Source: Promicromonospora thailandica (GTDB lineage Bacteria > Actinomycetota > Actinomycetes > Actinomycetales > Cellulomonadaceae). From it: a stretch of 64,000 nucleotides of DNA. The notes under the pieces were generated by a model, which had not been told where the DNA came from, ran no database searches, and saw only the letters and a list, made by a program, of their open reading frames with translations. Location: assembly GCF_024171955.1 (NCBI RefSeq), contig NZ_JAMTCS010000010.1, forward strand, positions 124,001 through 188,000. Reading direction: 5' to 3'. Numbering within the stretch: position 1 is the first letter of the stretch; each line of letters starts with the position of its first letter. The position numbers and the translations under genes are program-made. Of the stretch, positions 44,320-52,336 are shown in pieces.

Positions 44320-44367
44320 GCGCGCCCGAGACGATCGTCAGCACTCCTGTCGGCCCGAGCGAGGTGC
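44320..44367 (+). pseudogene. Fragment of a second crotonase gene
   Basis: 48 bases matching 43904-43951 of the crotonase domain at about 42 positions, encoding APETIVSTPVGPSEV in frame. The rest of that gene is gone. It lies between the terminator and the island's right border. Confidence 0.6.
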
Positions 44368-44495
44368 GGAGTGAGACCGTGGACACCTACTGGTATGACC
44401 ATGGCCTTCAGGCCAGGCGACCATGGCGCACATGCGAACGTGATCTCGCGCCTGGAAGCCTCCGGCTGATGCTCCGATGCAGGTCAGGGCCTTAA

Positions 44496-44527
44496 GAGCG
44501 GACGAGCCGGTCTGTACGCCGGGTTCT
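44496..44527. repeat. attR-like repeat, native 3' end of rnpB
   Basis: The 32 bases shared with 37400-37431, here part of the intact RNase P RNA gene. Confidence 0.75.
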
Positions 44528-44902
44528 GTTCCCGCGCGCGGTTGCCCCCGCGCGGGCGACGGTCATCCATCTAGGCCCTGCGTTGCCGCAGGGCTCGAGC
44601 GGTCTACCCGGCTGTGCTTCTCGCGAGGAGAATCGGGCGGGCAGCCCTCAAGCACAGCCTGTCTGACCTTGCTCCAGGTGGGGTTTACCGAGCCGCTGCC
44701 GTCACCGGCAGCGCTGGTGGTCTCTTACACCACCGTTTCACCCTTACCCCCGGCCGGGGCCGAGGGCGGTCTGTTCTCTGTGGCACTGTCCCGCGGGTCA
44801 CCCCGGGTGGCTGTTGGCCACCACCTTGCCCTGTGGAGCCCGGACGTTCCTCGGCAGACACCCGAAGGCGCCTGACGCGACCGTCCGACCGACTCGTCCG
44901 CA
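44498..44902 (-). ncRNA. rnpB: RNase P RNA, bacterial type A
   Basis: About 405 bases on the minus strand. The 5' CGGACGAGTCGGTCGG can pair with the 3' CCGGCTCGTCCG to form helix P1. Conserved blocks appear in order: GAGGAACGTCCGGGCT (P4 5' strand), CAGGGCAAGGTG, CAGAGAACAGACCGCC, GGGTAAGGGTGAAACGGTGG, AAACCCCACCTGGAGCAAGG, and ACAGAACCCGGCGTACAG before the 3' end. It is the ribozyme that matures tRNA 5' ends. The last 32 bases recur at 37400-37431. Confidence 0.95.
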
Positions 44903-44908
44903 GACGGA

Positions 44909-44914
44909 AGCGTA
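44909..44914 (-). promoter_or_regulatory. -10 box of rnpB
   Basis: TACGCT on the minus strand, seven bases before the predicted 5' end of the RNA near 44901. Confidence 0.6.
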
Positions 44915-44944
44915 CCCGAGCCGACGCCCGCCGCACGCCCGCGC

Positions 44945-45000
44945 CGAACGTAGGAACAGTCGGCTCATGCACCCTCAGACACCGACGACTCCTACGTTCG
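44945..45000. promoter_or_regulatory. Inverted repeat between rnpB and yaaA
   Basis: CGAACGTAGGA (44945-44955) pairs perfectly with TCCTACGTTCG (44990-45000); the similarity extends inward to about 19 bp with three mismatches. It lies upstream of both the rnpB and yaaA promoters and could be an operator for either. Confidence 0.4.
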
Positions 45001-45059
45001 ACGGCCGTGCCGCCGGCGGCGGCGGGGCGGCGCGGCGCGGCGCACCCTGGCGGGCCGCC

Positions 45060-45065
45060 TAGGCT
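45060..45065 (+). promoter_or_regulatory. -10 box of yaaA, leaderless
   Basis: TAGGCT, six bases, then GTG 45072. Confidence 0.5.
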
Positions 45066-45071
45066 TGTCGG

Positions 45072-45899
45072 GTGCTCCTGCTCCTTCCGCCCTCCGAGGG
45101 CAAGACGCCCGCGCCCGACGGCGCCGCCCCGCTCGACCTGGCCGCCCTCGCCCACCCGGAGCTCTACGCGCGGCGCGAGGAGATGCTGGCCCACCTGGCG
45201 CGGGTCAGCGAGCGGCCGGACGCGCCGTCGGTGCTCGGCGTCGGCGCCGGCCTGGCCGACGAGGTCGCACGGAACACGGCCCTGCTCGAGGCGCCCGCGG
45301 CGCCCGCCGCCGAGGTCTACACGGGCGTCCTGTACGCGGCCGCCGGTCTGGCCGGCCTACCCGACGACGCCGCCCGGCGCGCCCATGCGAGCGTCCTCAC
45401 CTTCTCCGGGCTGTGGGGTGTCGTCGCCCCGGGCGACCGCATCCCCGCCTACCGGCTCGGCATGGGCGTGAGCCTGCCCGACGTCGGCCGGCTCGCCTCG
45501 TTCTGGAAGCCCGCCCTCGGCGAGGTGCTCGACGCGCGGGCCGCGGGCGACGTCGTCGTGGACTGCCGGTCCGCCACCTATGTGGCGGCCTGGAAGCCCC
45601 GGACCACGGGTGACGGCGCCGCGGAGTGGGTCGAGGTGCGCGTGCTGCGCGAGACGGACGGCAAGCGGACGGTGGTGTCGCACAACGCGAAGCACACGCG
45701 CGGCGTGCTGGCCGGGCACCTGCTGCGCCGTCAGGACGAGGCCCGCACCAGCGAGGACGTGCTCAAGGCGGCACAGGAGCTGGTGGGGTCGGTGATGCTC
45801 ACCGAGATCGGCTCGGGCAAGGACCAGACCCTGATCGAGGCCAACCTGCTGGACGGCAGGCCGCGCGGCCCGCGCACGCTGGAGCTCGTGCTGGCCTGA
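45072..45899 (+). CDS. yaaA: Peroxide stress protein YaaA family (DUF328)
   Basis: A 275-residue YaaA/UPF0246 protein: LLLLPPSEGKTP at the start, VLTFSGLWGVV, ASFWKPAL and VVSHNAKHTRGVLAGHLL near the end are the family signature. In E. coli YaaA lowers free iron and limits oxidative DNA damage during peroxide stress; the fold binds DNA. The same role is inferred here. GTG start with TAGGCT six bases upstream, no Shine-Dalgarno. Confidence 0.92.
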   Translation: MLLLLPPSEGKTPAPDGAAPLDLAALAHPELYARREEMLAHLARVSERPDAPSVLGVGAGLADEVARNTALLEAPAAPAAEVYTGVLYAAAGLAGLPDDAARRAHASVLTFSGLWGVVAPGDRIPAYRLGMGVSLPDVGRLASFWKPALGEVLDARAAGDVVVDCRSATYVAAWKPRTTGDGAAEWVEVRVLRETDGKRTVVSHNAKHTRGVLAGHLLRRQDEARTSEDVLKAAQELVGSVMLTEIGSGKDQTLIEANLLDGRPRGPRTLELVLA

Positions 45900-45980
45900 G
45901 GTCGGCCGGCACCGGTCGGCGGGGTGACAATCCCGCCGCCCTCTGGCGCCGCGGGCAACCACCCTGTTGGATGTGCCCTC

Positions 45981-47177
45981 ATGACAAGCCTGACGGGCGC
46001 CCGCGTCGCTGTGGCCGCGGCGTTCTTCGCGCAGGGATTCGTCTTCATCAGCCTCACCACGCGACTGCCGCGCTTCCTCGAGCGCTGGGGGCTGGACGAG
46101 GTGACCCTGTCGCTGCTCCTGCTCATGATGGTGCTGCTCGCCGGCGTGGGCTCGCTGGTCGCCGAGCGCGCCGCGCGGCACGTGGGCAGCGGCGCGCTGC
46201 TCCGGGTGGCGTTCGTCCTGATGGTGGTCGCCGTGCCGACCGTGATGCTCGCGCCCGCGCTCGCCTTCTTCGTGGGCGGCGTGGCCGTCTACGGGCTCGG
46301 GCTCGGCCTCGTCGACGCCACCTCGAACATGCAGGCCGTCGACCTCGAGGACCGCTACGGCCGCCCCATCCTCCCGTCGTCGCACGGCTGGTGGACCACC
46401 GGCGGCATCACCGCGGCCGTCGCCGCGCTGGCGACCGGCCACCTCTCCCCCGCCACCGGCGCGCTCGTGGCCGTGGTCCCGTTCGCGGTGGCGTTCGCGC
46501 CGTTCCTCCCGCTGGTCGGCGTCGTGCCGGACGGCGGTACGCGGGCCGGCGCCGAGCCGGACGTGGCCGTGCCCTGGCGGCCCATCTGGCTGGTCGGCCT
46601 GGGGCTGGTGGTGTTCTACATGGTCGACACCGCCGCGTCGGCCTGGGGCCCGGTCTACCTGGCGCGGGCGTTCGACGCGCCCGGCAACCTCGTCGCGCTC
46701 GCGACGTTCCCGTATCTCGTGACCTCGATCGTGGTCCGGCTGGCGGGCGGCGCCCTGGTGACCCGGTTCGGCGCCGTCGTGCTGCTGCGGATCGGCGCGG
46801 TGGTCGCGTGCGGCTCGCTGGCGCTGGTGGTGCTCGCGCCGACGTGGCAGGCGGCCGTGGCCGGCTTCACGGTGCTCGGCGCGGCGGTGGCCCTCGTGGC
46901 ACCGCTCAGCTTCTCGGCGGCGGGACGCATCGCGGCGGCTGCGGGCGGCGGCGGTGCCGGCGACCCCGCCGACACCGCCGCCGTCCGCGCGCGGTGCGAC
47001 GCCGTGATCGCCCGGTTCAACCAGTTCAACTACGTCGGCGCGCTGCTCGGGGCGGTACTCACCGGGTTCGTCGGCGCCGACGACCTACGCCTCGGCTTCG
47101 CCCTGCCCGCCGTCCTGGTGCTCGCGCTGGTGCCGCTCGCGCCCGCGTTCGCGCGGGGAGCGCTCGGCCGGCGGTGA
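45981..47177 (+). CDS. MFS transporter
   Basis: A 398-residue major facilitator with about 12 hydrophobic segments. LPRFLERWGLDEVTLSLLLLM and the GLVDATSNMQAVDLEDRYGRP loop resemble the drug/sugar exporters of the YbjJ type. A Gly/Ala-rich cytoplasmic insert precedes the last helices. Substrate unknown. ATG 45981 fits the first helix; no clear ribosome binding site. The terminator at 47173-47201 overlaps its stop. Confidence 0.85.
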   Translation: MTSLTGARVAVAAAFFAQGFVFISLTTRLPRFLERWGLDEVTLSLLLLMMVLLAGVGSLVAERAARHVGSGALLRVAFVLMVVAVPTVMLAPALAFFVGGVAVYGLGLGLVDATSNMQAVDLEDRYGRPILPSSHGWWTTGGITAAVAALATGHLSPATGALVAVVPFAVAFAPFLPLVGVVPDGGTRAGAEPDVAVPWRPIWLVGLGLVVFYMVDTAASAWGPVYLARAFDAPGNLVALATFPYLVTSIVVRLAGGALVTRFGAVVLLRIGAVVACGSLALVVLAPTWQAAVAGFTVLGAAVALVAPLSFSAAGRIAAAAGGGGAGDPADTAAVRARCDAVIARFNQFNYVGALLGAVLTGFVGADDLRLGFALPAVLVLALVPLAPAFARGALGRR

Positions 47178-47201
47178 GCGACGGGGCGCCCGCCGCTCAC
47201 C
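47173..47201. terminator. Hairpin between MFS and zinc-ribbon genes
   Basis: GGTGAGCG / CGCTCACC arms with a 13-base loop that itself contains GGGCGCCC; it overlaps the MFS stop codon and serves two converging genes. Confidence 0.55.
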
Positions 47202-47208
47202 GGAAAGG

Positions 47209-47961
47209 TCAGGCGACCGGCGACGTCGCCCCCGCGACGCGGACCAGGATGCGGCCGCACTCCTCGCAGCGCACCACGGCGTCGGGCGCCGCGCTCTTGA
47301 TCGCCGCGACGTCGCCCGGCGGCAGGTCGATGCGGCACCCCTCGCAGCGGTTGCCGTTGAGCACCGCGGCGCCCGTGCCGCCGAGCTGCGCGCGCAGCTT
47401 CTCGTAGAGGGCGACCAGGGCGGCGTCGAGCCCCTCGACGGCGCGGGCCCGCTCGGTCGCGAGCGCCGCAGCCTGCGCGTCGAGGTCCGCCCAGCCGGCG
47501 TCGCGCTCGGCCTCGACCTCGGCCTTGTCGGCGACGAGCGCGTCGTTGGCGGCCTCGACCTTGGCGAGGGCGTCCTCGTGCGCCTCGAGCCGCTCCATGA
47601 CGTCGAGCTCGATCTCCTCCAGCGCCGACTGCCGCGCGGCCAGGGAGATGAGCTCGTCGGTGAGGGCGACGGCGTCCTTGGCGCTCACGCTGCCGGAGTC
47701 CAGGCGCTGCTGGTCGCGCGCGGCTCGGTTGCGGACCTGCTCGACGTCGGTCTCCGCCTTGGTGAGCTCGCGCTTGAGGTCGGCGACCCGGGTGCGGGAC
47801 TCGACGAGCGAGGCCCGCAGGTCGGCGATCTGCCCGTCGAGCTCGGTCAGCCGGGCGAGCGCGGGAAGGTTCTTGCGCTGGTGGGCGAGCTGCTGCGCGC
47901 GGGTGTCGAGCGCCTGGACGTCGAGCAGCCTGCGCTGGTCCTCGGCTGGTGCGGTAGCCAC
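47209..47961 (-). CDS. C4-type zinc ribbon coiled-coil protein (CdsZ/Rv2229c family)
   Basis: A 250-residue protein: a long coiled coil (about residues 10-190, heptad-rich Glu/Arg/Ala) ending in a zinc ribbon with NRCEGCRIDLPPGD and VVRCEECGRIL, four cysteines. The homologue in M. tuberculosis (Rv2229c) also sits next to a Nif3-like gene. Related proteins act in stress or RNase-linked functions; details are not settled. GTG 47961 with AGAGGA eight bases before. It lies downstream of the Nif3-like gene on the same strand. Confidence 0.88.
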   Translation of the reverse strand: MATAPAEDQRRLLDVQALDTRAQQLAHQRKNLPALARLTELDGQIADLRASLVESRTRVADLKRELTKAETDVEQVRNRAARDQQRLDSGSVSAKDAVALTDELISLAARQSALEEIELDVMERLEAHEDALAKVEAANDALVADKAEVEAERDAGWADLDAQAAALATERARAVEGLDAALVALYEKLRAQLGGTGAAVLNGNRCEGCRIDLPPGDVAAIKSAAPDAVVRCEECGRILVRVAGATSPVA

Positions 47962-48043
47962 GGAGGCGTCCTCTCGGGTGGGGTCGGGGGCCCGTCGGTC
48001 TCTGGGGTGGTCCAACGCTACCCCGCGCGCGACGGCGCGAGCG

Positions 48044-48994
48044 TCAGCGGCTGGGGACCTGGCCTGTCCAGGGGTCGGTGACGAGGTCGCTGACGTGGGT
48101 CTCGATCGCGAGGCCGTCCGCCGCGAGCGCCGCCGTGAGGTCGTCGGCGGCGTAGCGGAGCCAGGGCCACTCGCTCGCGTAGTGGGCGGTGTCGACGAGG
48201 AAGGGGGTGCCTGCGGGTCCGGCGCCGCCCGCGGCCCGGGCTTCGAACTCCGCGCGTTCGCGCAGCTCGGAAGCGGGGTGGTGGCGCAGGTCGGAGGTGA
48301 CGTAGACGTCGGCGGCGGCGGCGCGGACGGCGTCGAAGTAGCCGTCGCCGGATCCGCCGAGCACGGCGGCGGTGGTGACGGTGGCGTCCGGGTCGCCGGC
48401 GAAGCGGATGCCCTGCGCGGTGGCGGGCAGGGCGTCCGCGACGCGGCGCGCGAAGCCGGCGAGGGTGGTGGGTTCGGCGAGGCGGCCCACGCGGCCGATG
48501 CCGCGGCTCGTGCCGCTCGTGGCCTCGTCGGCGGTGGACGCGGTGCCGACCTCGAGGGGGCGCCGGTCGGTGATGCCGACCACGTCGGCGAGGGCGTCGG
48601 CGACGCCGCGCGGTGCCGCGTCGGCGTTGGTGTGGGCCACGTGCAGGGCGCATCCGCCGGTGAGGAGGCGGTGCACGACGGACCCCTTGAAGGTCGTGGC
48701 GGCCACGGAGCTGACGCCGCGCAGGAACAGGGGGTGGTGGGTGACGAGCAGGTCGGCGCCCTGGTCGAGGGCCTGGTCGACGACGGCGGCCACCGGGTCG
48801 ACCGCGAACAGCACCGTGCGCACGGTGGCGGTGGGGTCGCCGGCGACGAGGCCGACGGCGTCCCAGCCCTCCGCGGTGGACGGCGGGTAGAGCCGGTCGA
48901 GGGCGCCGACGACCTGGGCCAGGGTCGGGTGCGGGGCGGCGGTGTGGTCGTCCTGGTGGCCGCTCTGATGGTCGGGGGCGTCGCCGCTGCTCAC
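48044..48994 (-). CDS. Nif3-like dinuclear metal center protein
   Basis: A 316-residue Nif3/YbgI (DUF34) protein. LLVTHHPLFLRGVSSV holds the metal-binding His pair, HVAHTNADAAPRGVADAL the second motif and VDTAHYASEWPW the C-terminal His/Glu. Members bind two metal ions and may act as GTP cyclohydrolase-like or nucleotide hydrolases; function is unsettled. GTG 48994, seven bases after TACGCT (49002-49007), so leaderless. Followed by the zinc-ribbon gene. Confidence 0.9.
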   Translation of the reverse strand: MSSGDAPDHQSGHQDDHTAAPHPTLAQVVGALDRLYPPSTAEGWDAVGLVAGDPTATVRTVLFAVDPVAAVVDQALDQGADLLVTHHPLFLRGVSSVAATTFKGSVVHRLLTGGCALHVAHTNADAAPRGVADALADVVGITDRRPLEVGTASTADEATSGTSRGIGRVGRLAEPTTLAGFARRVADALPATAQGIRFAGDPDATVTTAAVLGGSGDGYFDAVRAAAADVYVTSDLRHHPASELRERAEFEARAAGGAGPAGTPFLVDTAHYASEWPWLRYAADDLTAALAADGLAIETHVSDLVTDPWTGQVPSR

Positions 48995-49001
48995 ACGCGG
49001 C

Positions 49002-49007
49002 AGCGTA
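49002..49007 (-). promoter_or_regulatory. -10 box of the Nif3-like gene, leaderless
   Basis: TACGCT on the minus strand, seven bases before GTG 48994. Confidence 0.5.
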
Positions 49008-49103
49008 GTACGCGGGGTCGGCCGGGCGCCGGGCGACGGCACGGCAGAGAAATCACCCCTTCACCAGGACGACGGGGCGTGATCTTGCTAAGTTCCTTCA
49101 CTC

Positions 49104-50948
49104 ATGGGGGACACCGCCGGACACCGCTTCGGCGGACCATCTGACGCGCCGGACATGCCCGGTTCCGAGCCACCTGGTGGGCCTGTTGATGCGCCTCGGA
49201 CGGCACGCGCGCGGCTGCTCGCCGCCGTCCGCCGCCGGGCCGACGTGCGCGACCTGCTGCCCTCCCGCTCCGACTACGACCTGCGTCCCCGCACGCTGCG
49301 GTCCGACCTGCTGGCGGGTGTGACGGTGGGCGTCGTCGCCCTGCCGCTGGCGCTCGCGTTCGGCGTGAGCTCCGGCGTCGGGCCTGCGGCCGGGCTGGTC
49401 ACCGCGGTGGTGGCCGGCGTCGTCGCCGCCGTGTTCGGCGGGTCCCACCTGCAGATCAGCGGGCCGACCGGCGCCATGGCGGTGGTGCTCGCGCCGATCG
49501 TCGCGCAGCACGGGGTCGGTTCGGTGGCACTGGTTACCCTGCTGGGCGGCGCGCTCGTGCTGGCCTGCGGGGTGCTGCGCCTCGGCCGTGTGGTCACGTA
49601 CGTCCCGTGGCCGGTGGTCGAGGGGTTCACGCTCGGCATCGCGGCGATCATCTTCCTGCAGCAGGTTCCGGCCGCCGTCGGGGTCGCGGCAGAGACCGGG
49701 CACAACACGCTGGTCACCGCGGTGCGGTCCGTGGGGGCGGCGCTGTGGCCGTCGGGTGCGGTGGTCGACGGCACGGTGGTCGAGGGCGTCGTGCACGGCA
49801 GCGGCACACCCGCCTGGGTCTGGACCCTGACGGTGGTGGCGGTCGTCGCCGTCGTCATGCTGGTGCTGCCGCACGTGGCGCGTGCTCTGCCCGCCTCGCT
49901 CGTCGCGGTCGCGCTGGTGACGGTGCTCGCCGAGGTGCTGCACGCGCCGGTGCCCCGCATCGGCGAGCTGCCCGACGCGCTGCCCCTGCCGGTGCTGCCG
50001 GACGCGACGCCGGCCCTGGTCCGGGACCTCGCCGGCGCCGCGCTGGCGGTCGCGGCGCTGGCCGCGATCGAGTCCTTGCTCTCGGCCCGCGTCGCGGCCG
50101 GAATGTCCGCGGAGGCCGACCCGGACGCGCCGGCCGACGCCTACCACCCGGACCGGGAGCTCGTCGGACAGGGGCTGGCCTCGCTCGCGAGCGGCGTGTT
50201 CGGCGGCATCCCCGCGACGGGCGCCATCGCACGGACGGCGGTCAACGTGCGGACGGGCGCTCGCACCCGCCTGTCCGCCGTCGTGCACGCGCTGGTGATC
50301 CTCGCGGTGATCTACCTGGCCACCGGGCCCGTCGGGCGCATCCCGCTGGCCGCTCTGGCGGGCGTGCTCATGGTGACGTCCTTCCGGATGATCGGTGCGC
50401 GCACGATCCGCTCGGTGCTCGCCTCCAGCCGCCCGGACGCCCTGACGTTCGTGGTCACTGCCGTGGTGACCGTCGCGTTCGACCTGATCGTCGCCGTGCA
50501 GATCGGGCTCGTGGTCGCGGCGTTCTTCACGCTGCGGTCGCTGGCCCGGGCGACGTCGGTGCACCGCGACCCCCTGCCCGGACCCGCCCGTGAGGGCGAC
50601 GAGCACATCGCCCTCTTCCGGATCGACGGAGCGATGTTCTTCGGGGCGGCCGACCGCATCCTCGGCGAGGTCACGGCGGCGTCGGTGCGCGACGACGTGC
50701 TCGTCGTGGTGCTGCGGCTGTCCCACCTGCGCGTCATGGACGCGACCGGCGGCCGAGCCCTGGCCGACCTGGTGGCCGAGCTCGAGCGACGCGGGATGAC
50801 CGTGCTGGTCAAGGGCGTCCAGCCGGAGCACGGAAAGCTCCTGCGTGCGGTGGGACTGCGCCACGCGGTGCGACCGGACGAGGCCGTCGAGCTCGCGCGC
50901 GCACGTGTTCGGGAGGCGCTGCTTCGGGGAACGCGAGGCGAGGCATAG
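49104..50948 (+). CDS. SulP family inorganic anion transporter with STAS domain
   Basis: A 614-residue membrane protein. The SulP transport core (about residues 65-470, 10-14 helices) has FGGSHLQISGPTGAMAVVLAP and SGVFGGIPATGAIARTAVNVRTG, both family hallmarks. A cytoplasmic STAS domain (about 490-590) follows. Likely imports sulfate or bicarbonate; no carbonic anhydrase or sulfate-assimilation gene is near to decide. Its stop codon TAG forms the first three bases of the luxS -10 box. Confidence 0.92.
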   Translation: MGDTAGHRFGGPSDAPDMPGSEPPGGPVDAPRTARARLLAAVRRRADVRDLLPSRSDYDLRPRTLRSDLLAGVTVGVVALPLALAFGVSSGVGPAAGLVTAVVAGVVAAVFGGSHLQISGPTGAMAVVLAPIVAQHGVGSVALVTLLGGALVLACGVLRLGRVVTYVPWPVVEGFTLGIAAIIFLQQVPAAVGVAAETGHNTLVTAVRSVGAALWPSGAVVDGTVVEGVVHGSGTPAWVWTLTVVAVVAVVMLVLPHVARALPASLVAVALVTVLAEVLHAPVPRIGELPDALPLPVLPDATPALVRDLAGAALAVAALAAIESLLSARVAAGMSAEADPDAPADAYHPDRELVGQGLASLASGVFGGIPATGAIARTAVNVRTGARTRLSAVVHALVILAVIYLATGPVGRIPLAALAGVLMVTSFRMIGARTIRSVLASSRPDALTFVVTAVVTVAFDLIVAVQIGLVVAAFFTLRSLARATSVHRDPLPGPAREGDEHIALFRIDGAMFFGAADRILGEVTAASVRDDVLVVVLRLSHLRVMDATGGRALADLVAELERRGMTVLVKGVQPEHGKLLRAVGLRHAVRPDEAVELARARVREALLRGTRGEA

Positions 50949-50951
50949 GCT
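50946..50951 (+). promoter_or_regulatory. -10 box of luxS overlapping the SulP stop codon
   Basis: TAGGCT, six bases, GTG 50958. The hexamer begins with the TAG that ends the SulP gene. Confidence 0.5.
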
Positions 50952-50957
50952 CGTACC

Positions 50958-51620
50958 GTGACCGAGCCAGCATCCCCCACCCCAGAGTCCGCCCCGGCGG
51001 AGACCGCATCCCGCATGAACGTCGAGTCGTTCAACCTGGACCACCGCGTCGTCTCCGCCCCCTACGTGCGGCTCGCGGACCGCAAGCAGCTCCCGGCGGG
51101 CGACGTGATCGTGAAGTACGACGTGCGCTTCACGCAGCCGAACGTCGCCCACCTCGAGATGCCGACCGTGCACTCGCTGGAGCACCTGTTCGCGGAGCAC
51201 TCCCGAAACCACTCGGACGCCGTCCTGGACTTCTCCCCCATGGGCTGCCAGACCGGGTTCTACCTCATGCTGCAGGGCGACCCGGCGTACGAGGACGTGC
51301 TGTCGCTCATCGAGGCGACCCTGCGCGACATCCTCCGCGCCACCGAGGTGCCCGCCGCCAACGAGGTGCAGTGCGGCTGGGGCGCCAACCACACGCTGAC
51401 CGGGGCGCAGGAGGCCGCGTCCGTGTTCCTCTCGGCGCGCGGCGTGTGGGCGCAGGTGTTCGACGAGGGCGCGCCGGGCGAGGCGTCGGCGGCGGACATG
51501 GCCGCACGGGACGCCGCGGCGCGTGCGGCGGCCGTCCGCGACGCCACGGAGAAGGGCATCCCCCTGCGCGGGGCCGTGCCGAACGACCTCCCGGCCGACG
51601 GCAGGACGACCGAGCAGTGA
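50958..51620 (+). CDS. luxS: S-ribosylhomocysteine lyase
   Basis: A 220-residue LuxS, splitting S-ribosylhomocysteine into homocysteine and the AI-2 precursor DPD. Metal ligands His72 and His76 ([11 protein letters not shown]) and Cys139 ([11 protein letters not shown]) and the catalytic Cys97 (GCQTGFYL) are present. It is longer than the usual ~157 residues: about 20 extra N-terminal residues and an Ala/Asp-rich C-terminal tail of about 45. Overlaps mtnN by four bases, forming a two-step SAH detoxification unit. Confidence 0.95.
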   Translation: MTEPASPTPESAPAETASRMNVESFNLDHRVVSAPYVRLADRKQLPAGDVIVKYDVRFTQPNVAHLEMPTVHSLEHLFAEHSRNHSDAVLDFSPMGCQTGFYLMLQGDPAYEDVLSLIEATLRDILRATEVPAANEVQCGWGANHTLTGAQEAASVFLSARGVWAQVFDEGAPGEASAADMAARDAAARAAAVRDATEKGIPLRGAVPNDLPADGRTTEQ

Positions 51621-52330
51621 GCGCCGCCGCACCCGTCGCCGTCGTGCTCGTCGCGATGGACGACGAGGCCGCACCGTTCCTCGAGCTCGCGACCGAGGTG
51701 TCCGACGCCGAGACCGTCGGCAACGCCCAGTTCCGCCGGATCACGCTGTCGGACAGGCCCGTGGTGCTGGTCCGCAGCGGGATCGGCTTCGTCAACGCGA
51801 CGTCCGCCGGGGCGGGCGCGCTCTTCCGCCACGGCGCGAGTGTGCCGCTGATCAGCGCGGGCAGCGCCGGCGGCCTCGCGAAGGACGTGGCCGTCGGCGA
51901 CGTCGTGCTGGGCACCCGCCTGGTGAACGCGGACGCCGACGCGCGCGCCTTCGGCTATGCGCTCGGCCAGGTGCCGGGGATGCCCGAGGCGTACGCCGCC
52001 GCCCCGCAGCTCGCCGACGCCGTCCGGCATGCGCGCACCGAGGACGTCGTGCTCCGCGAGGGGACCATCGGCTCCGGCGAGAAGTTCGTGACGGCCGAGC
52101 TGGCGGCGCGGCTGCGCGACGACTTCCCCGACCTGCTCGCGGTGGACATGGAGTCGGTCGCGCTCGCCCAGCTCTGCCACAGCTTCGGCACGGACTTCGT
52201 GTCGGTGCGGGCGGTCTCGGACCTCTGCGCACCGGACGGCACCGAGTTCCTCACGCACGTGGACGACGCCGCCCAGCGGTCCGCGAGCCTGGTGACGGCC
52301 GCGATCGGGATGCTGACCTCGTCTTCCTGA
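51617..52330 (+). CDS. mtnN: 5'-methylthioadenosine/S-adenosylhomocysteine nucleosidase
   Basis: A 237-residue Pfs/MtnN. It removes adenine from S-adenosylhomocysteine, giving the substrate of Lux[14 protein letters not shown] has the catalytic Glu region, [21 protein letters not shown] the purine-binding loop, [12 protein letters not shown] the ribose-binding Met-Glu and VRAVSD the catalytic Asp. GTG overlaps the luxS stop (GTGA), so translation is coupled. Ends six bases from the convergent polymerase gene. Confidence 0.93.
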   Translation: MSAAAPVAVVLVAMDDEAAPFLELATEVSDAETVGNAQFRRITLSDRPVVLVRSGIGFVNATSAGAGALFRHGASVPLISAGSAGGLAKDVAVGDVVLGTRLVNADADARAFGYALGQVPGMPEAYAAAPQLADAVRHARTEDVVLREGTIGSGEKFVTAELAARLRDDFPDLLAVDMESVALAQLCHSFGTDFVSVRAVSDLCAPDGTEFLTHVDDAAQRSASLVTAAIGMLTSSS

Positions 52331-52336
52331 CCGTGC

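Larger units (their letters stand above)
37400..44527. mobile_element. Putative integrated island at the 3' end of rnpB
   Basis: 7.1 kb lie between two near-identical copies of the rnpB 3' end, the pattern left when an element integrates into the 3' end of an RNA gene and restores it. The content is typical accessory DNA: a DUF1963 protein, several broken genes and two P450 genes, with lower GC in 38.5-40.3 kb. No integrase, relaxase or phage gene is seen, so the element is either a remnant or was moved in trans. Confidence 0.55.
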
